Source of the DNA: Nocardiopsis potens DSM 45234
GTDB lineage: Bacteria; Actinomycetota; Actinomycetes; Streptosporangiales; Streptosporangiaceae
NCBI RefSeq assembly: GCF_000341105.1
Contig: NZ_ANBB01000054.1
Location: forward strand, 47,423-111,422
Length of the DNA stretch: 64,000 nucleotides
Reading direction: 5' to 3'
Under the pieces are notes generated by a model. The model did no database searches. It was not told the origin of the DNA and was given only the letters and a program-made list of their open reading frames with translations. Each line of letters opens with the position of its first letter. The first letter of the stretch is position 1. Shown here piece after piece: positions 18,992-28,240 of this stretch. Made by a program: the position numbers and the translations under genes.

Positions 18992-20256
18992 ACCTCGAAC
19001 TCAGCCTGGACCTGGTGCAGAGCTCGGCCCTGGCCGGGGTCCTGCTGCTGCTCGGCGAGGCCGCCCGGCGCCGGATCGGCTTCCTGGAGCGGTTCAGCAT
19101 CCCCGGCCCGGTGATCGGCGGCTTCGCCTTCGCCCTGATCCTGCTGGCGCTGCGCGAGACCGGTACCGCGACGGTGGAGTTCGACACCTCGCTGCAGGCG
19201 CCCGCGATGATCGCGTTCTTCACCACGGTGGGCCTGTCCGGGAGCCTGTCGCTGCTCCGCAAGGGCGGCCGGCTGCTCGTCGTCTACCTGCTGGCCTGCT
19301 GGACGCTGGCGGTCGCGCAGAACGCGGTGGGGATCGGCATGGCCGAGCTGCTCGGGGTGGACCCGCTGCTGGGCGTCATGGCCGGCGCGGTGAGCCTGGA
19401 GGGCGGGCACGGCGCCGCCGCCGCGTTCGGGCCCACCGCCGAGGGGATGGGCGCCGCCGGCGCGACCGCGGTCGCCGTCGCCTCGGCCACCTTCGGCCTG
19501 GTCGCGGGGAGCCTGCTGGGCGGCCCGCTGGCCGGCTGGCTGGTCAAGCGGTACCGGGTGGCGGTCCCCGCCGCGGCCTCCGCCCCGGTCCCGGTCGGCG
19601 CGGACGGCGGGAGCCCCTCCGCGGGCGGCTCCGCCGGTGCGGAGGGCTCCGCCGGCGCGGAGAAGGGCCGCTCCCCCGCCGAGGCCGCCGGGTACGCCCA
19701 GCTGCTGCCCACCGCCGCGCTGATCGGCGTGATCATGGTCGCCGGGATCGCGCTGGGCAAGTGGTTCAGCGCCGCGACCGGGTTCGTGCTGCCGGACTAC
19801 GTCGGCGCGATGGCCGTCGCGGTGGTGGTGCGCAACCTCAACGACCGGTTCCGCCTGGTCCGGCTGGACACCGGCGCGATCGAGGTGGTCTCCTCGCTGA
19901 CCCTGGGCTTCTTCCTGACCATGGCGATGATGAGCCTGAAGATCTGGGAGCTGTACGCGCTGGCGCTGCCGCTGATCGCCATCCTCGCGGTGCAGGTCCT
20001 GGTGATCGTGGTGTTCGTGGTGTTCGTGGTCTTCCGGCTGCTGGGCCGGGGCTACGACGCCGCGACCATGGCGGCCGGCATGATCGGCCACGGCCTGGGC
20101 GGCACGCCCAACGCCATGGCCAACATGAACGCCTTCAACCAGCGGTTCGGGGTGCGCTCGGAGAAGGCCTTCCTGGTCGTCCCGCTGGCCGGCGCGGTCC
20201 TGATCGACCTGGTCGGGCTGCCGTGGATCGTATGGTGCATGAACGCGGTCGCCTAG
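18988..20256 (+). CDS. gltS: Sodium/glutamate symporter GltS
   Basis: This 422-residue membrane transporter has the GltS inverted two-domain layout with about ten to twelve membrane segments. Family blocks SIPGPVIGGF (near 36), SLEGGHGAAAAFGPT (near 137) and MIGHGLGGTPNAMANMNA (near 366) are all present. A Gly/Ser/Ala-rich loop of about 50 residues lies between the halves. It starts within the hutG stop (ATGA). It could import glutamate, or release glutamate formed by HutG. Confidence 0.92.
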   Translation: MNLELSLDLVQSSALAGVLLLLGEAARRRIGFLERFSIPGPVIGGFAFALILLALRETGTATVEFDTSLQAPAMIAFFTTVGLSGSLSLLRKGGRLLVVYLLACWTLAVAQNAVGIGMAELLGVDPLLGVMAGAVSLEGGHGAAAAFGPTAEGMGAAGATAVAVASATFGLVAGSLLGGPLAGWLVKRYRVAVPAAASAPVPVGADGGSPSAGGSAGAEGSAGAEKGRSPAEAAGYAQLLPTAALIGVIMVAGIALGKWFSAATGFVLPDYVGAMAVAVVVRNLNDRFRLVRLDTGAIEVVSSLTLGFFLTMAMMSLKIWELYALALPLIAILAVQVLVIVVFVVFVVFRLLGRGYDAATMAAGMIGHGLGGTPNAMANMNAFNQRFGVRSEKAFLVVPLAGAVLIDLVGLPWIVWCMNAVA

Positions 20257-20351
20257 CGGGGACCCCGCCCCCGCTCCGCCGCGGGCCGGCCCGCGGCCGC
20301 TCCCGGAGCGGCGCGGCGCCCCGGAGGCCTGCGGCACCGGAACGCCCCTGC

Positions 20352-20386
20352 GGCCCCCGCACTCCGCGGCGCGGAGTGCGGGGGCC
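20352..20386. terminator. Bidirectional hairpin between gltS and the DUF885 gene
   Basis: A 16-bp perfect stem with a GGC loop lies between the convergent gltS and DUF885 genes, about 95 bases after gltS. A short T-containing tract follows on the plus strand. Confidence 0.8.
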
Positions 20387-20464
20387 CGGTTCTTCCCCGG
20401 GCCTCCGCCCCCTCCTCGGGGCGGGCCGGGCCCCGGAGCAGGCGGGCGGCGGTGCGGCCCCGGG

Positions 20465-22195
20465 CTACAGCCCCAGCAGGGTGCGCAGGTGGCGCGGGGC
20501 CGGGCAGCCGTGGGAGAGCAGGGCGTCGCCCAGCCGGACCCGCGGCGTGCCGGGGCGGGCGGCGGCCAGGTCGGCGGCGAGCGCGGCGACCTCGGCGTGG
20601 CCCACCTGGTAGGTGGCGAGCTGTCCGCTGGTGAGCAGCGCTCGGCGCCACTTGCCGGCCGCCTCGGCCTCCTCGCAGTGGCCGCGCTCCACCAGCAGCC
20701 GCATCGCCTCCCCCTCGGTCATGCCGTGCGCGTGCACCCGGACGTCCAGCACCGCGTTGACCGCGGCGCGCAGCCGCATCTTCAGGTTCATCAGCCGGAC
20801 CTCCCGCTCCTCGCGCTCCGGCAGGCCCCAGCCCTCCTCGGCGAGCAGGGTCTCGGCGTGCAGCGCCCAGCCCTCCACGAACGGGCCGCTGCGCAGCGCC
20901 AGGCGGATCCGGGTGCCGCCGCCGGTGCGGCCGGCGGCGTGCGCCAGCTGCAGGGCGTGGCCGGGCAGCGCCTCGTGCGCCATGAACTCGCGCAGCATCG
21001 GGACGCTGTACTCCCGGTGGAAGGAGCGCCTGCGCTCCTCCGGCCAGTCGTCCGGCGGCGGCGCGACCGCGACCACGGTCGCCTCGCCGGTGCGCGGGGC
21101 CAGCGGGCCGGGCGGGTCGCAGTAGCCGGCCGCGGCGCCGCGCCGCGACTCGGGCATCGGCGCCACCCGCACCGGCAGCTCCGGGACGGTGGCGATGCCG
21201 GCCTCGGGGACCCGGGCGCGCAGGTGCTCCAGCGCCTCCTCGCAGACGGCGCGCACGTCGCGGCCGGTGCCGGGGCCGGTGGCGCGCTCCGCCGCGATCC
21301 GGTCCAGCACCTCGCGGGCCTGGCCGGGCCGCCGGGGCCGGCCCTCGTGCTCGGCGGCCAGCTCGGCGATCCGCTCCTCCAGCGCGATCAGGTCGCTCTC
21401 CGCGCGGACCAGCAGGGTGTCCGGGGTGATCTCGCAGTCCAGCTCGTACCAGAGGCGGGCGGCGTAGCCGCGCTCGCCCAGCCTCGGGTCGGCGTCGGCC
21501 GCCTCGGCCCGGTCCGACAGCCACACCGCGTGCCCGAGCAGCGCGGCGGCGGCCTCGTCGCGCGCCGCCTCGACCCGGCCGCGCAGCGCCGGCTCGCGCT
21601 CCAGCGGGGCGCCGGGCGCCTCCTCCAGCCGGGCCAGCATCCCGGCCAGCCCGCGGGCGCGGGCGGCGGCGGTCTCCGCGTGCACCCGGGGCATGCCCGG
21701 GCCGGAGCCGAGCCGGGCCCGCGCGGTCTCCAGCCGGCCGGGGAGTTCGGCGCAGCGCCCGGCCAGCGCGGTGAGCCGGTCGGCGGGCGGCGTGCCGTCC
21801 CGCTCGATGAGCAGGTCGAAGGCCTCGCCGGGGAGCGAGGCCAGCGGGTCCCAGGTGTGCGGGCGCAGCTCGGTGTCGCGCCACAGGTCGGCGCTGACCC
21901 GCAGGCGCAGCGTCTCCAGGTCGACCCGGTCGTCCGGCGGCAGCAGGGTGTCGTCGATCTCGTCGAGGGCGCCCAGTGCGTCGGCGAGCAGTCCGGCGCG
22001 GGCGGCGTCGGCCTCTTCGGAGCGGTCGGTGAGCCGGTCGGCGAAGCGGGCGTCGCCCAGCTGCGACGCCCACTCCGGGTCGTCCTCCAGCAGGGCGTCG
22101 AGGATGCGCTCGCCGACCCGGCGGAAGCGGTCGGTCATCGCGTTGGCGCCGGGCTCGGCCGGGCGCCCGGGGCCGGGTTCGGGATCAGAAGTCAT
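20465..22195 (-). CDS. DUF885 family metallopeptidase-like protein
   Basis: This 576-residue DUF885 protein carries the zinc motif HEALPGH (HExxxxH type) near residue 405 and a downstream FVEGWALHAE block near 440 that supplies the third ligand. The N-terminal two thirds is helical. There is no signal peptide, so it is probably a cytosolic carboxypeptidase-like enzyme; the substrate is unknown. The ATG at 22195 lacks a strong ribosome site, and an ATG 19 codons later (22138) is an alternative. It is divergent from the cyclase gene with the second palindromic repeat between. Confidence 0.82.
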   Translation of the reverse strand: MTSDPEPGPGRPAEPGANAMTDRFRRVGERILDALLEDDPEWASQLGDARFADRLTDRSEEADAARAGLLADALGALDEIDDTLLPPDDRVDLETLRLRVSADLWRDTELRPHTWDPLASLPGEAFDLLIERDGTPPADRLTALAGRCAELPGRLETARARLGSGPGMPRVHAETAAARARGLAGMLARLEEAPGAPLEREPALRGRVEAARDEAAAALLGHAVWLSDRAEAADADPRLGERGYAARLWYELDCEITPDTLLVRAESDLIALEERIAELAAEHEGRPRRPGQAREVLDRIAAERATGPGTGRDVRAVCEEALEHLRARVPEAGIATVPELPVRVAPMPESRRGAAAGYCDPPGPLAPRTGEATVVAVAPPPDDWPEERRRSFHREYSVPMLREFMAHEALPGHALQLAHAAGRTGGGTRIRLALRSGPFVEGWALHAETLLAEEGWGLPEREEREVRLMNLKMRLRAAVNAVLDVRVHAHGMTEGEAMRLLVERGHCEEAEAAGKWRRALLTSGQLATYQVGHAEVAALAADLAAARPGTPRVRLGDALLSHGCPAPRHLRTLLGL

Positions 22196-22245
22196 CGTCT
22201 GCCATGGTGCCCCCTGCCGGGCGGCGGCGCATCCCCTCCGGTGCG

Positions 22246-22309
22246 CGATGATCTTGACATTGCGGGGGTATCAGAGCGCTTTGACACCCCCGCAACACCA
22301 AGATCATCG
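22246..22309. repeat. Palindromic repeat, copy 2
   Basis: The arms 22246-22272 and 22283-22309 match those of the element at 2775-2842 but have about four mismatched pairs within the stem. Both copies share GATGATCTTGAC, TTGCGGGGGTATC and CCCCCGCAA. This copy fills half of the 127-bp gap between divergent genes and ends about 13 bases before the start codon of the cyclase gene, beside its ribosome site. Confidence 0.88.
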
Positions 22310-22322
22310 GAGGAGGGGGAGG

Positions 22323-22997
22323 ATGCGGATGGCCGTGGGGCGAATCGTGGACCTGAGCCACCCGATCGGGCCGCAGACCCAGGTCTACCCGGGGGACGAG
22401 CCGCCGGAGATCTCGCCGGCGTGCGGTCTGGCCGCGGACGGCTACAACTCGGTGCGGGTCCGGATGGGGTCGCACACCGGGACGCACGCCGACGCCCCGT
22501 ACCACTTCCTGGCGGACGGCCCGCGCCTGGACGAGCTGCCGCTGGAGCTGTTCACCGGCCCGGCGGTGGTGGTGGACGCGACCGGGCTGGGACCGCGCAC
22601 CGCGATCGGCCCCGAGGCCCTGGAGCCCTGGGCCGACCTGCTGGTCCCCGGCGCCGCGGTGCTGGTGCGCACCGGCTGGGACCGGTACTACGGCACCGAG
22701 CGCTACCACGACCACCCCTACCTGGCCGCGGAGACCGCCCGCGCCCTGGTGGAGCGCGGGGTGCGCACGCTGGGCGTGGACACGCTCAGCCCGGACCAGA
22801 CGCCCTACGGGGGCGTCGAGGCCGACGACTGGTCCGCGCACCACGCGGTGCTCGGCGCCGGCGGGACGATCATCGAGAACCTGTGCCGGCTGGACCGGAT
22901 CGACTTCGCCGACCCGTGGTTCTGCGCCTTCCCGATCCGGCTCGCCTCCGGCGACGGCGCGCCGGTGCGCGCGGTGGCGCTGGACCGGCGGGACTGA
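22323..22997 (+). CDS. Cyclase family protein (kynurenine formamidase-like metal hydrolase)
   Basis: The 224-residue protein belongs to the cyclase/KynB fold. The metal-binding motif H-x-G-T-H-x-D-A-P appears in GSHTGTHADAPYHF near residues 49-62, and the N-terminal IVDLSHPIGPQTQVYPGD is typical. It may hydrolyse N-formylkynurenine or another amide; no kynurenine genes are adjacent, so the substrate is open. Two ATGs (22323 and 22329) share a purine-rich GGAGGAGGGGGAGG; the first is given. The palindromic repeat lies immediately upstream. Confidence 0.85.
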   Translation: MRMAVGRIVDLSHPIGPQTQVYPGDEPPEISPACGLAADGYNSVRVRMGSHTGTHADAPYHFLADGPRLDELPLELFTGPAVVVDATGLGPRTAIGPEALEPWADLLVPGAAVLVRTGWDRYYGTERYHDHPYLAAETARALVERGVRTLGVDTLSPDQTPYGGVEADDWSAHHAVLGAGGTIIENLCRLDRIDFADPWFCAFPIRLASGDGAPVRAVALDRRD

Positions 22998-23001
22998 CGC
23001 G

Positions 23002-23034
23002 CGGCGGCCCCCGCTCCCGGGGGCGGGGCCGCCG
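23002..23034. terminator. Bidirectional hairpin between the cyclase gene and cvnD
   Basis: CGGCGGCCCC pairs with GGGGCCGCCG, with a further partly paired apex, and fills the gap between two convergent stop codons. Confidence 0.7.
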
Positions 23035-23679
23035 TCAGCGCCAGGAGCCCTGGCCTCCGGTGGAGGTGGGCTGGCCCGCACCGCCGCGGTCGCCGACGGT
23101 GATGGCGTGCTCCACCAGGGTGATCAGGGTCGCCTTGGTGGAGGCCCGGTCGCGCGCGTCGACCTGGACGATCGGGATCTCCGGGCTGAGCGTCAGCGCG
23201 TCGCGCACCTCCTCGGCGGCGTGCGGGTAGTAGCCGTCGAACCCGTTGATCCCCACCACGAAGGGCAGCCGGGCCTCTTCGAAGTAGTCGATGGCGGGGA
23301 AGCAGTCGGCGAGCCGGCGGGTGTCCACCAGCACGACCGCGCCGATGGCGCCCTTGACCAGGTCGTCCCACATGAACCAGAACCGGTGCTGGCCCGGGGT
23401 GCCGAACAGGTACAGGATCAGGTCCGAGTCGAGGGAGACGCGGCCGAAGTCCATCGCGACCGTGGTGGTCTGCTTGTCCGGCGTCTTGGCGAGGTCGTCG
23501 ACACCGACGCTGGCGCTGGTCATCACCGCTTCGGTGGTCAGCGGCACGATCTCCGACACCGAGCCGACGAACGTCGTCTTGCCGACGCCGAAGCCGCCGG
23601 CGACGACGATCTTGACCGACGTCATCGCGCTCGCCGCAGCACCGCCCTCCTCGGCCGGGCTAGAGCTTGCGAAGTCCAC
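23035..23679 (-). CDS. cvnD: Conservon GTPase CvnD
   Basis: This 214-residue small GTPase of the actinobacterial conservon type has the P-loop GGFGVGKTT near residues 29-37, a DTRR-type segment, and a switch/G3 region LFGTPGQHRFW. It lacks a C-terminal lipid motif. CvnD is thought to work at the membrane with CvnA-C in a G-protein-like switch. The GTG at 23679 lies inside the 3' end of cvnC (a 20-base overlap), which is characteristic of these loci; an internal ATG at 23625 is a less likely start. Confidence 0.93.
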   Translation of the reverse strand: MDFASSSPAEEGGAAASAMTSVKIVVAGGFGVGKTTFVGSVSEIVPLTTEAVMTSASVGVDDLAKTPDKQTTTVAMDFGRVSLDSDLILYLFGTPGQHRFWFMWDDLVKGAIGAVVLVDTRRLADCFPAIDYFEEARLPFVVGINGFDGYYPHAAEEVRDALTLSPEIPIVQVDARDRASTKATLITLVEHAITVGDRGGAGQPTSTGGQGSWR

Positions 23680-24157
23680 TGAGCACCCTTTCAAGCAGGT
23701 TGGCGTTGGGGCGGCTGTCGGTGTCGAGCGAGGATCGGATCTGCACCAGCCCCTGCTCGGACATGTCGGCCACGAGGACGCGGGCGACACCGAGCGGAAT
23801 CCGCAGCAGTGCACTGATCTCGGCCACCGAGCGCCATTCCCGGCACAGGTCGCTGATCGCCTGACACTCCGGGGTCAGGGCCCCCATCTCGTTGCGTGCG
23901 GTCGCGGTCGCCGAGATCAGCGCCTCCAGCGGGAGCTGGGCCTTCGGCTTGGTCCGCCCCCGCGTCACGGCGTACGGCCGGACCAGCGAGCTGGGGGAGT
24001 TGCTCGCCGGGGGCCGGGTCGGTTGGTCGGCTTGTTGCTGGGCGGGGCGTGGGAGCTCCCCGCCGCTCGGGGGCGGGGGCGCCGCCGGCTGCGGGCCGGC
24101 CGGACGCTGCCCGAACCACGAGGCGCTCCCGGCATCTCTGCTGTGAGGTGCCACCAC
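23660..24157 (-). CDS. cvnC: Conservon DUF742 protein CvnC
   Basis: The 165-residue protein has a Pro/Gln-rich N-terminal half and a DUF742 domain (about residues 58-165, SLVRPYAVTRGRTKP to LLERVLSGLRKL) with a predicted winged-helix-like fold. In conservons it couples the sensor module to the GTPase. Two tandem GTG codons follow AGGAGG; the first is given. It overlaps cvnD and starts 35 bases after cvnB. Confidence 0.92.
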   Translation of the reverse strand: MVAPHSRDAGSASWFGQRPAGPQPAAPPPPSGGELPRPAQQQADQPTRPPASNSPSSLVRPYAVTRGRTKPKAQLPLEALISATATARNEMGALTPECQAISDLCREWRSVAEISALLRIPLGVARVLVADMSEQGLVQIRSSLDTDSRPNANLLERVLSGLRKL

Positions 24158-24192
24158 TTTCCTCCTGTCGGTGATGGATCAGGTGTGGTGGA

Positions 24193-24594
24193 TCAGTGCA
24201 TGTCCGATGTCCGCTTTGCGGGCGTGAGCGCCCTTCCTGCCCGTTCGACCAGGAGGGTCATCTCGTAGGCCACCAGACCCAGATCGCACTCGGCCGCGGC
24301 GAGCACCGCCAGGCACGACCCGTCGCTGATGGCCATGATGAGCATCAGGCCGCGCTCCATCTCGACGACGGTCTGCGCGACGGCGCCGCCCTCGAAGACC
24401 CGGGCCGCCCCCTGGGTGAGGCTGGACAGCCCCGAGGCGATCGCGGCGAGCTGGTCGGCCCGGTCCGCGGGGAAGCCCTCCGACGAAGCGAGCGGCAGGC
24501 CGTCCGAGGAGACCACGATCGCGTGCGCGACATCCGGCACTCGGTTGGCAAAGTCAGTGATCAGCCAGTTCAGCTCGTTCACCGGTTGATTCAT
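24193..24594 (-). CDS. cvnB: Conservon roadblock/LC7 protein CvnB
   Basis: This 133-residue roadblock/LC7-domain protein (ELNWLITDFANRVPDVAHAIVVSSDGLPLASSE at the start) is the expected second conservon gene and probably serves as GTPase regulator for CvnD. No signal peptide or membrane segment is seen. It is separated from the cvnA stop by 193 bases that are less GC-rich than the surroundings, so it may have its own promoter. Confidence 0.93.
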   Translation of the reverse strand: MNQPVNELNWLITDFANRVPDVAHAIVVSSDGLPLASSEGFPADRADQLAAIASGLSSLTQGAARVFEGGAVAQTVVEMERGLMLIMAISDGSCLAVLAAAECDLGLVAYEMTLLVERAGRALTPAKRTSDMH

Positions 24595-24787
24595 CGCCTG
24601 CGCTCCTGTTCATCCCGGCCCGCGCCCTGGTCGGGGCGTCCGGCGGGCCGGACCTTCGTCGGTAGTGACTTTATGGTGCTGTATGTCGCTAGAAGTGCGG
24701 ATGATGCTATTTCATCGCGCTTTCCTGTTGTCCGGCGCCCCTGGCGGTTCACCGGGCGCGGGCGCCGTGCCGACGCGGGCATGAACT

Positions 24788-27700
24788 CTACCGCTCCTCC
24801 GGGTACCGGTCCTCGCCGCCGCCCTCCCGGCTGAAGTCGCCGGTCTGGTTGCGGCCCTCCCGGACGCCCCGCTGGAAGCCGGAGAACCGGTTGCGTACCC
24901 GGTCGGCCGAGCGGCTCGGCATCTGCCGGAAGTTCTCCGGCTGCGGTGCGGTGCCCGGAACAAGGTTTGCCTTAGGGACACGTTTTGGCAACCCCGACTC
25001 GGTCAGCCCCCCGGCGATCGGCTCGGCCGCGCTGCGCGCCGCCTTCCAGCCGCGGTCGGAATCGGAGCGCCAGCCGTCCTCGCTCCGCCCGTTCCGGGCC
25101 TCCCCGTTCTGCTGCGGGGCGGCCGGGGGCTGCGAGGCGCCCTCCTGGGACCGCGGAGCCTCCGCCGGGGCGGCGGGGGCCGCCGGCGGGGCCTGCGGGG
25201 CGGCGGGGGCGGGAGCGGGCGCCGGGTCGGTCGGGATCGGCCCGGTCTCCGGGCCCGAGGTGCGCCGCTTGAACCAGTTGGACTCGATCGCGTCGAAGAT
25301 CGGCAGCGCCTCCGAGCCGGACTCCGGCGACGGCGGGACCACCGTGTTCTGCCCGGGGGCCTGGCCCCGGCCGTAGCGGCGGGACAGGTAGGCCGTCGAG
25401 CCGTAGCCCTCGCGGGGCTCGGGCTCCGCAGGCCGCTGCTCGGCGGTCCCGGACGGCTCCTGCCACCACTGGCCGGTCCGGGGGGCCGCCGGCGGCTCCT
25501 CGCGCGGGGCCTCCGGCTCGGAGGCCCGCTCCTGCGGCCAGGCTCCGGCCGCGGGGGCCGGGGAGTCGTCCCGGGCGCCGCCGGCGGAGCGGTCCTCTGC
25601 ACCGGTGCCGTCCGCGCCGAGGAACCCGTTGGCGAAGCCGTTCGACTCGTGGGCGGCGGGACCGTCGGCCCGGTCGGCCGGGCGGAGGGCGTCCGCGTCG
25701 CTCCATGCGGAGGAGGCGGAACCGCTCCCGGCGAAGGAACCGGAACCGCTCCCCGCGAAGGGGTCGGCCGCGGGCTCCGGAGCGCTCTCCGGGACCGCCG
25801 GGAAGGAGCCGGTCTGCCGCGGCTCGAACAGCGACCCGGCGGAGCGGCTGACCTGCTGGTCCGGGGCGGCCGGGCGGTTCGGCGCGGCCGGCGGCTCGGG
25901 GGCCGGGGAGGCCGGGGGCTCCGGGGCGGGCCGCTCGGGGAGCGGGCGGTCGCTCCAGCCCGCGGCCTGCCACAGGTCCTCCCCGCTCGGCGGGTGCTCG
26001 GAGCCCCCGCCGCCCTGGTCGGACCGGTGGCTGCCGGGCTGGCGCTTGGGCAGCTGCTCGCCGGGGTAGGCGCCGGCGTCCGCCCCGGGGGAGCCCGCGT
26101 CGGCGGCGTAGGAGCCGCGGCCCCAGCCGTCGTCCGGCTCGCTCGGCGCGGGGGAGGCGGCGAAGGCCTCCTGCGCCTGGGCGTAGGTGTCCGGCACGCC
26201 CCCCGCCTCCAGGGCGCGGGACGGCTCGACCGGGGTGATCAGCAGGTCGGCCGGGAGGTCGGCGACGGCGGTGACGCCGCCGCCGTTGCGGGCCTCGGCC
26301 AGGTGCACCCGGATGCCGTGCCGGGCGGCCAGCCGGCTGACCACGAACAGGCCCATCCGGCGGGAGACCGCGACGTCGATCACGGGCGGCTCGGCGAGGC
26401 GGCGGTTGACCGCGTCGATCTCCTCCGGCGGCATGCCGATGCCGGAGTCGGTGACCTCCACCCGGGCGCCGCCGTCGTCGCCGACCCGGGCGGTGACCGA
26501 CACGTGCGAGTCGTGCGAGGAGAACGCGGTGGCGTTCTCCACCAGCTCGGCGACGAGGTGGATGACGTCGTTGACCGGGCGGCCCAGCACCGACACGTCC
26601 GAGGGGGCGCGGACGTTGACCCGCTCGTACTGCTCGACCTCGGAGACCGCGCCGCGCAGCACGTCGACCAGCGGGACCGGCTGGGCCCACTTGCGGGTGT
26701 TGTCCTGGCCGGAGAGGACCAGCAGGTTCTCCGCGTTGCGCCGCATGCGGGTGGCCAGGTGGTCGAGCTGGAACAGGTCGGAGAGGCGCTCGGAGTCCTG
26801 CTCGCTCTGCTCCAGGCCGTCGATGAGCCGCAGCTGCCGCTCGACCAGGGTCTGGCTGCGCCGGGACAGGTTGACGAACATCGCGTTGACGTTGGAGCGC
26901 AGCGCGGCCTCCTCCGAGGCCAGCCGCATCGCGACCCGGTGGACCTGGTCGAAGGAGGTCGCGACCTCGCTGATCTCGTCCCGGGTGCCCACGTCGATCG
27001 GGACGACCTCCACCTGGTCGGGCGTGGTGGTGGTGTCCTTCATCCGGCTGATGGAGTCGGGCAGGTCCCGGTCGGCGACGCGGAGCGCGCCCTCGCGCAG
27101 GCGGCGCAGCGGGCGCAGCAGCGAGCGGATCACCATGCTGGTGACCACGAAGGTCGCGATGATCACCAGGAGCACCACGACCGAGTCGAGCACCGCGGCC
27201 AGCAGGGCGTCCTTGCGCAGCTGGTCGGCCTCGTCGGCGACCATGCCCGCGACCTTGGAGTCGGCCTCGTGCGCCAGCCCCAGCGAGGCCTCGGCGACCT
27301 TGGTGTAGCCGGCGGCGGTGTCGATCCCCTTGGCGCCGGCCAGCCGGGTCTCGTTGTCGGCGCGCATCAGCACCCGCTGGCGCACCGTGGTCATCTGGCT
27401 GACCTCGAGCCCGGTGAACGTCGACTCGTAGGTCTGCCGCTGCTCGGCGGTGGCGCTCGAGGTGAAGTTCTGCACCTCGTTCTCGTAGCGCGAGCGGGTG
27501 TTCTGGATGGCCTCCTGGACACCGCCGGACATCGAGTCGCGGGTCAGCACGTGCATCATCAGCGCCGACTCGAAGGAGAGGTGCTCGCGCGCCTTGTTGA
27601 GCGAGCTGAGCGCGCGGACGCTCTCCTGCAGCTCGGCGTTGTCGGTGCCCTCGCCGATGGTCGCGCCGAACTCGTTGAGGGTGTTGACCACCTGGCGGTA

Positions 27701-28240
27701 CTTGGTGGCGGCGGGCAGCACGGTCAGCGCGGTGCCGGTCACCTCGTCACGGATGCCGTCCAGGCCGTCCAGCGAGGAGACCATCCGCTTGCGGCGCTCC
27801 TCGGAGGTGCCGCCGCCCAGGTCGCCGAGCTCGGCGAGGCGGTTGTCGACCTCGGACTGCGCGCGCTTGGTGGCCTTGATCTGGTCTTCCAGGCCCACCA
27901 GGAGGTCGGGGTCGCGGTCCTCGGGGTTGCGGGCGTCGGCGATGTAGAGCGCCGCCGCCTGGCGCTCCTTGCCGAGCTCATAGGTGAGGTCGACGATGTC
28001 CTGGCCCAGGATCGCCATGTTCTGGATGTGGTCGTGGGTGACGGCCTCGCCGATGTTGCTGCCCACCCGCAGGCCGCCCAGCACGAGGGCGGCGACCGTG
28101 GGGATGGCGATCAGCGCGAACAGCCGGGAGCGCACCCGCCAGTTCCGCGGTGACCACCGCCGGCGCCGCCCCTGCCCGCTGTCCTCCAGGGGCTCCTTCT
28201 GCGGGGCGTCGGCCTTGCTTCTCGCCGCACGTGTCGACAC
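24788..28240 (-). CDS. cvnA: Conservon sensor histidine kinase-like protein CvnA
   Basis: This 1150-residue membrane sensor has an N-terminal membrane segment near residues 38-57, an extracytoplasmic nitrate/nitrite-sensing (NIT-like) helical domain (with ELGKERQAAALYIAD and RYENEVQNF), a second membrane segment near 350-375, HAMP, a dimerisation region with an unorthodox His (FQLDHLATRMRR) and an HATPase domain (N-box VAELVENATAFSS, G1 TDSGIGMPPEE). About 400 residues of Pro/Ala/Gly/Ser-rich, disordered tail follow. Start is uncertain: GTG at 28240 (VSTRAARSK) with GAGGG close upstream, or GTG at 28264. No response regulator is adjacent, as usual for conservons. Confidence 0.9.
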   Translation of the reverse strand: MSTRAARSKADAPQKEPLEDSGQGRRRRWSPRNWRVRSRLFALIAIPTVAALVLGGLRVGSNIGEAVTHDHIQNMAILGQDIVDLTYELGKERQAAALYIADARNPEDRDPDLLVGLEDQIKATKRAQSEVDNRLAELGDLGGGTSEERRKRMVSSLDGLDGIRDEVTGTALTVLPAATKYRQVVNTLNEFGATIGEGTDNAELQESVRALSSLNKAREHLSFESALMMHVLTRDSMSGGVQEAIQNTRSRYENEVQNFTSSATAEQRQTYESTFTGLEVSQMTTVRQRVLMRADNETRLAGAKGIDTAAGYTKVAEASLGLAHEADSKVAGMVADEADQLRKDALLAAVLDSVVVLLVIIATFVVTSMVIRSLLRPLRRLREGALRVADRDLPDSISRMKDTTTTPDQVEVVPIDVGTRDEISEVATSFDQVHRVAMRLASEEAALRSNVNAMFVNLSRRSQTLVERQLRLIDGLEQSEQDSERLSDLFQLDHLATRMRRNAENLLVLSGQDNTRKWAQPVPLVDVLRGAVSEVEQYERVNVRAPSDVSVLGRPVNDVIHLVAELVENATAFSSHDSHVSVTARVGDDGGARVEVTDSGIGMPPEEIDAVNRRLAEPPVIDVAVSRRMGLFVVSRLAARHGIRVHLAEARNGGGVTAVADLPADLLITPVEPSRALEAGGVPDTYAQAQEAFAASPAPSEPDDGWGRGSYAADAGSPGADAGAYPGEQLPKRQPGSHRSDQGGGGSEHPPSGEDLWQAAGWSDRPLPERPAPEPPASPAPEPPAAPNRPAAPDQQVSRSAGSLFEPRQTGSFPAVPESAPEPAADPFAGSGSGSFAGSGSASSAWSDADALRPADRADGPAAHESNGFANGFLGADGTGAEDRSAGGARDDSPAPAAGAWPQERASEPEAPREEPPAAPRTGQWWQEPSGTAEQRPAEPEPREGYGSTAYLSRRYGRGQAPGQNTVVPPSPESGSEALPIFDAIESNWFKRRTSGPETGPIPTDPAPAPAPAAPQAPPAAPAAPAEAPRSQEGASQPPAAPQQNGEARNGRSEDGWRSDSDRGWKAARSAAEPIAGGLTESGLPKRVPKANLVPGTAPQPENFRQMPSRSADRVRNRFSGFQRGVREGRNQTGDFSREGGGEDRYPEER

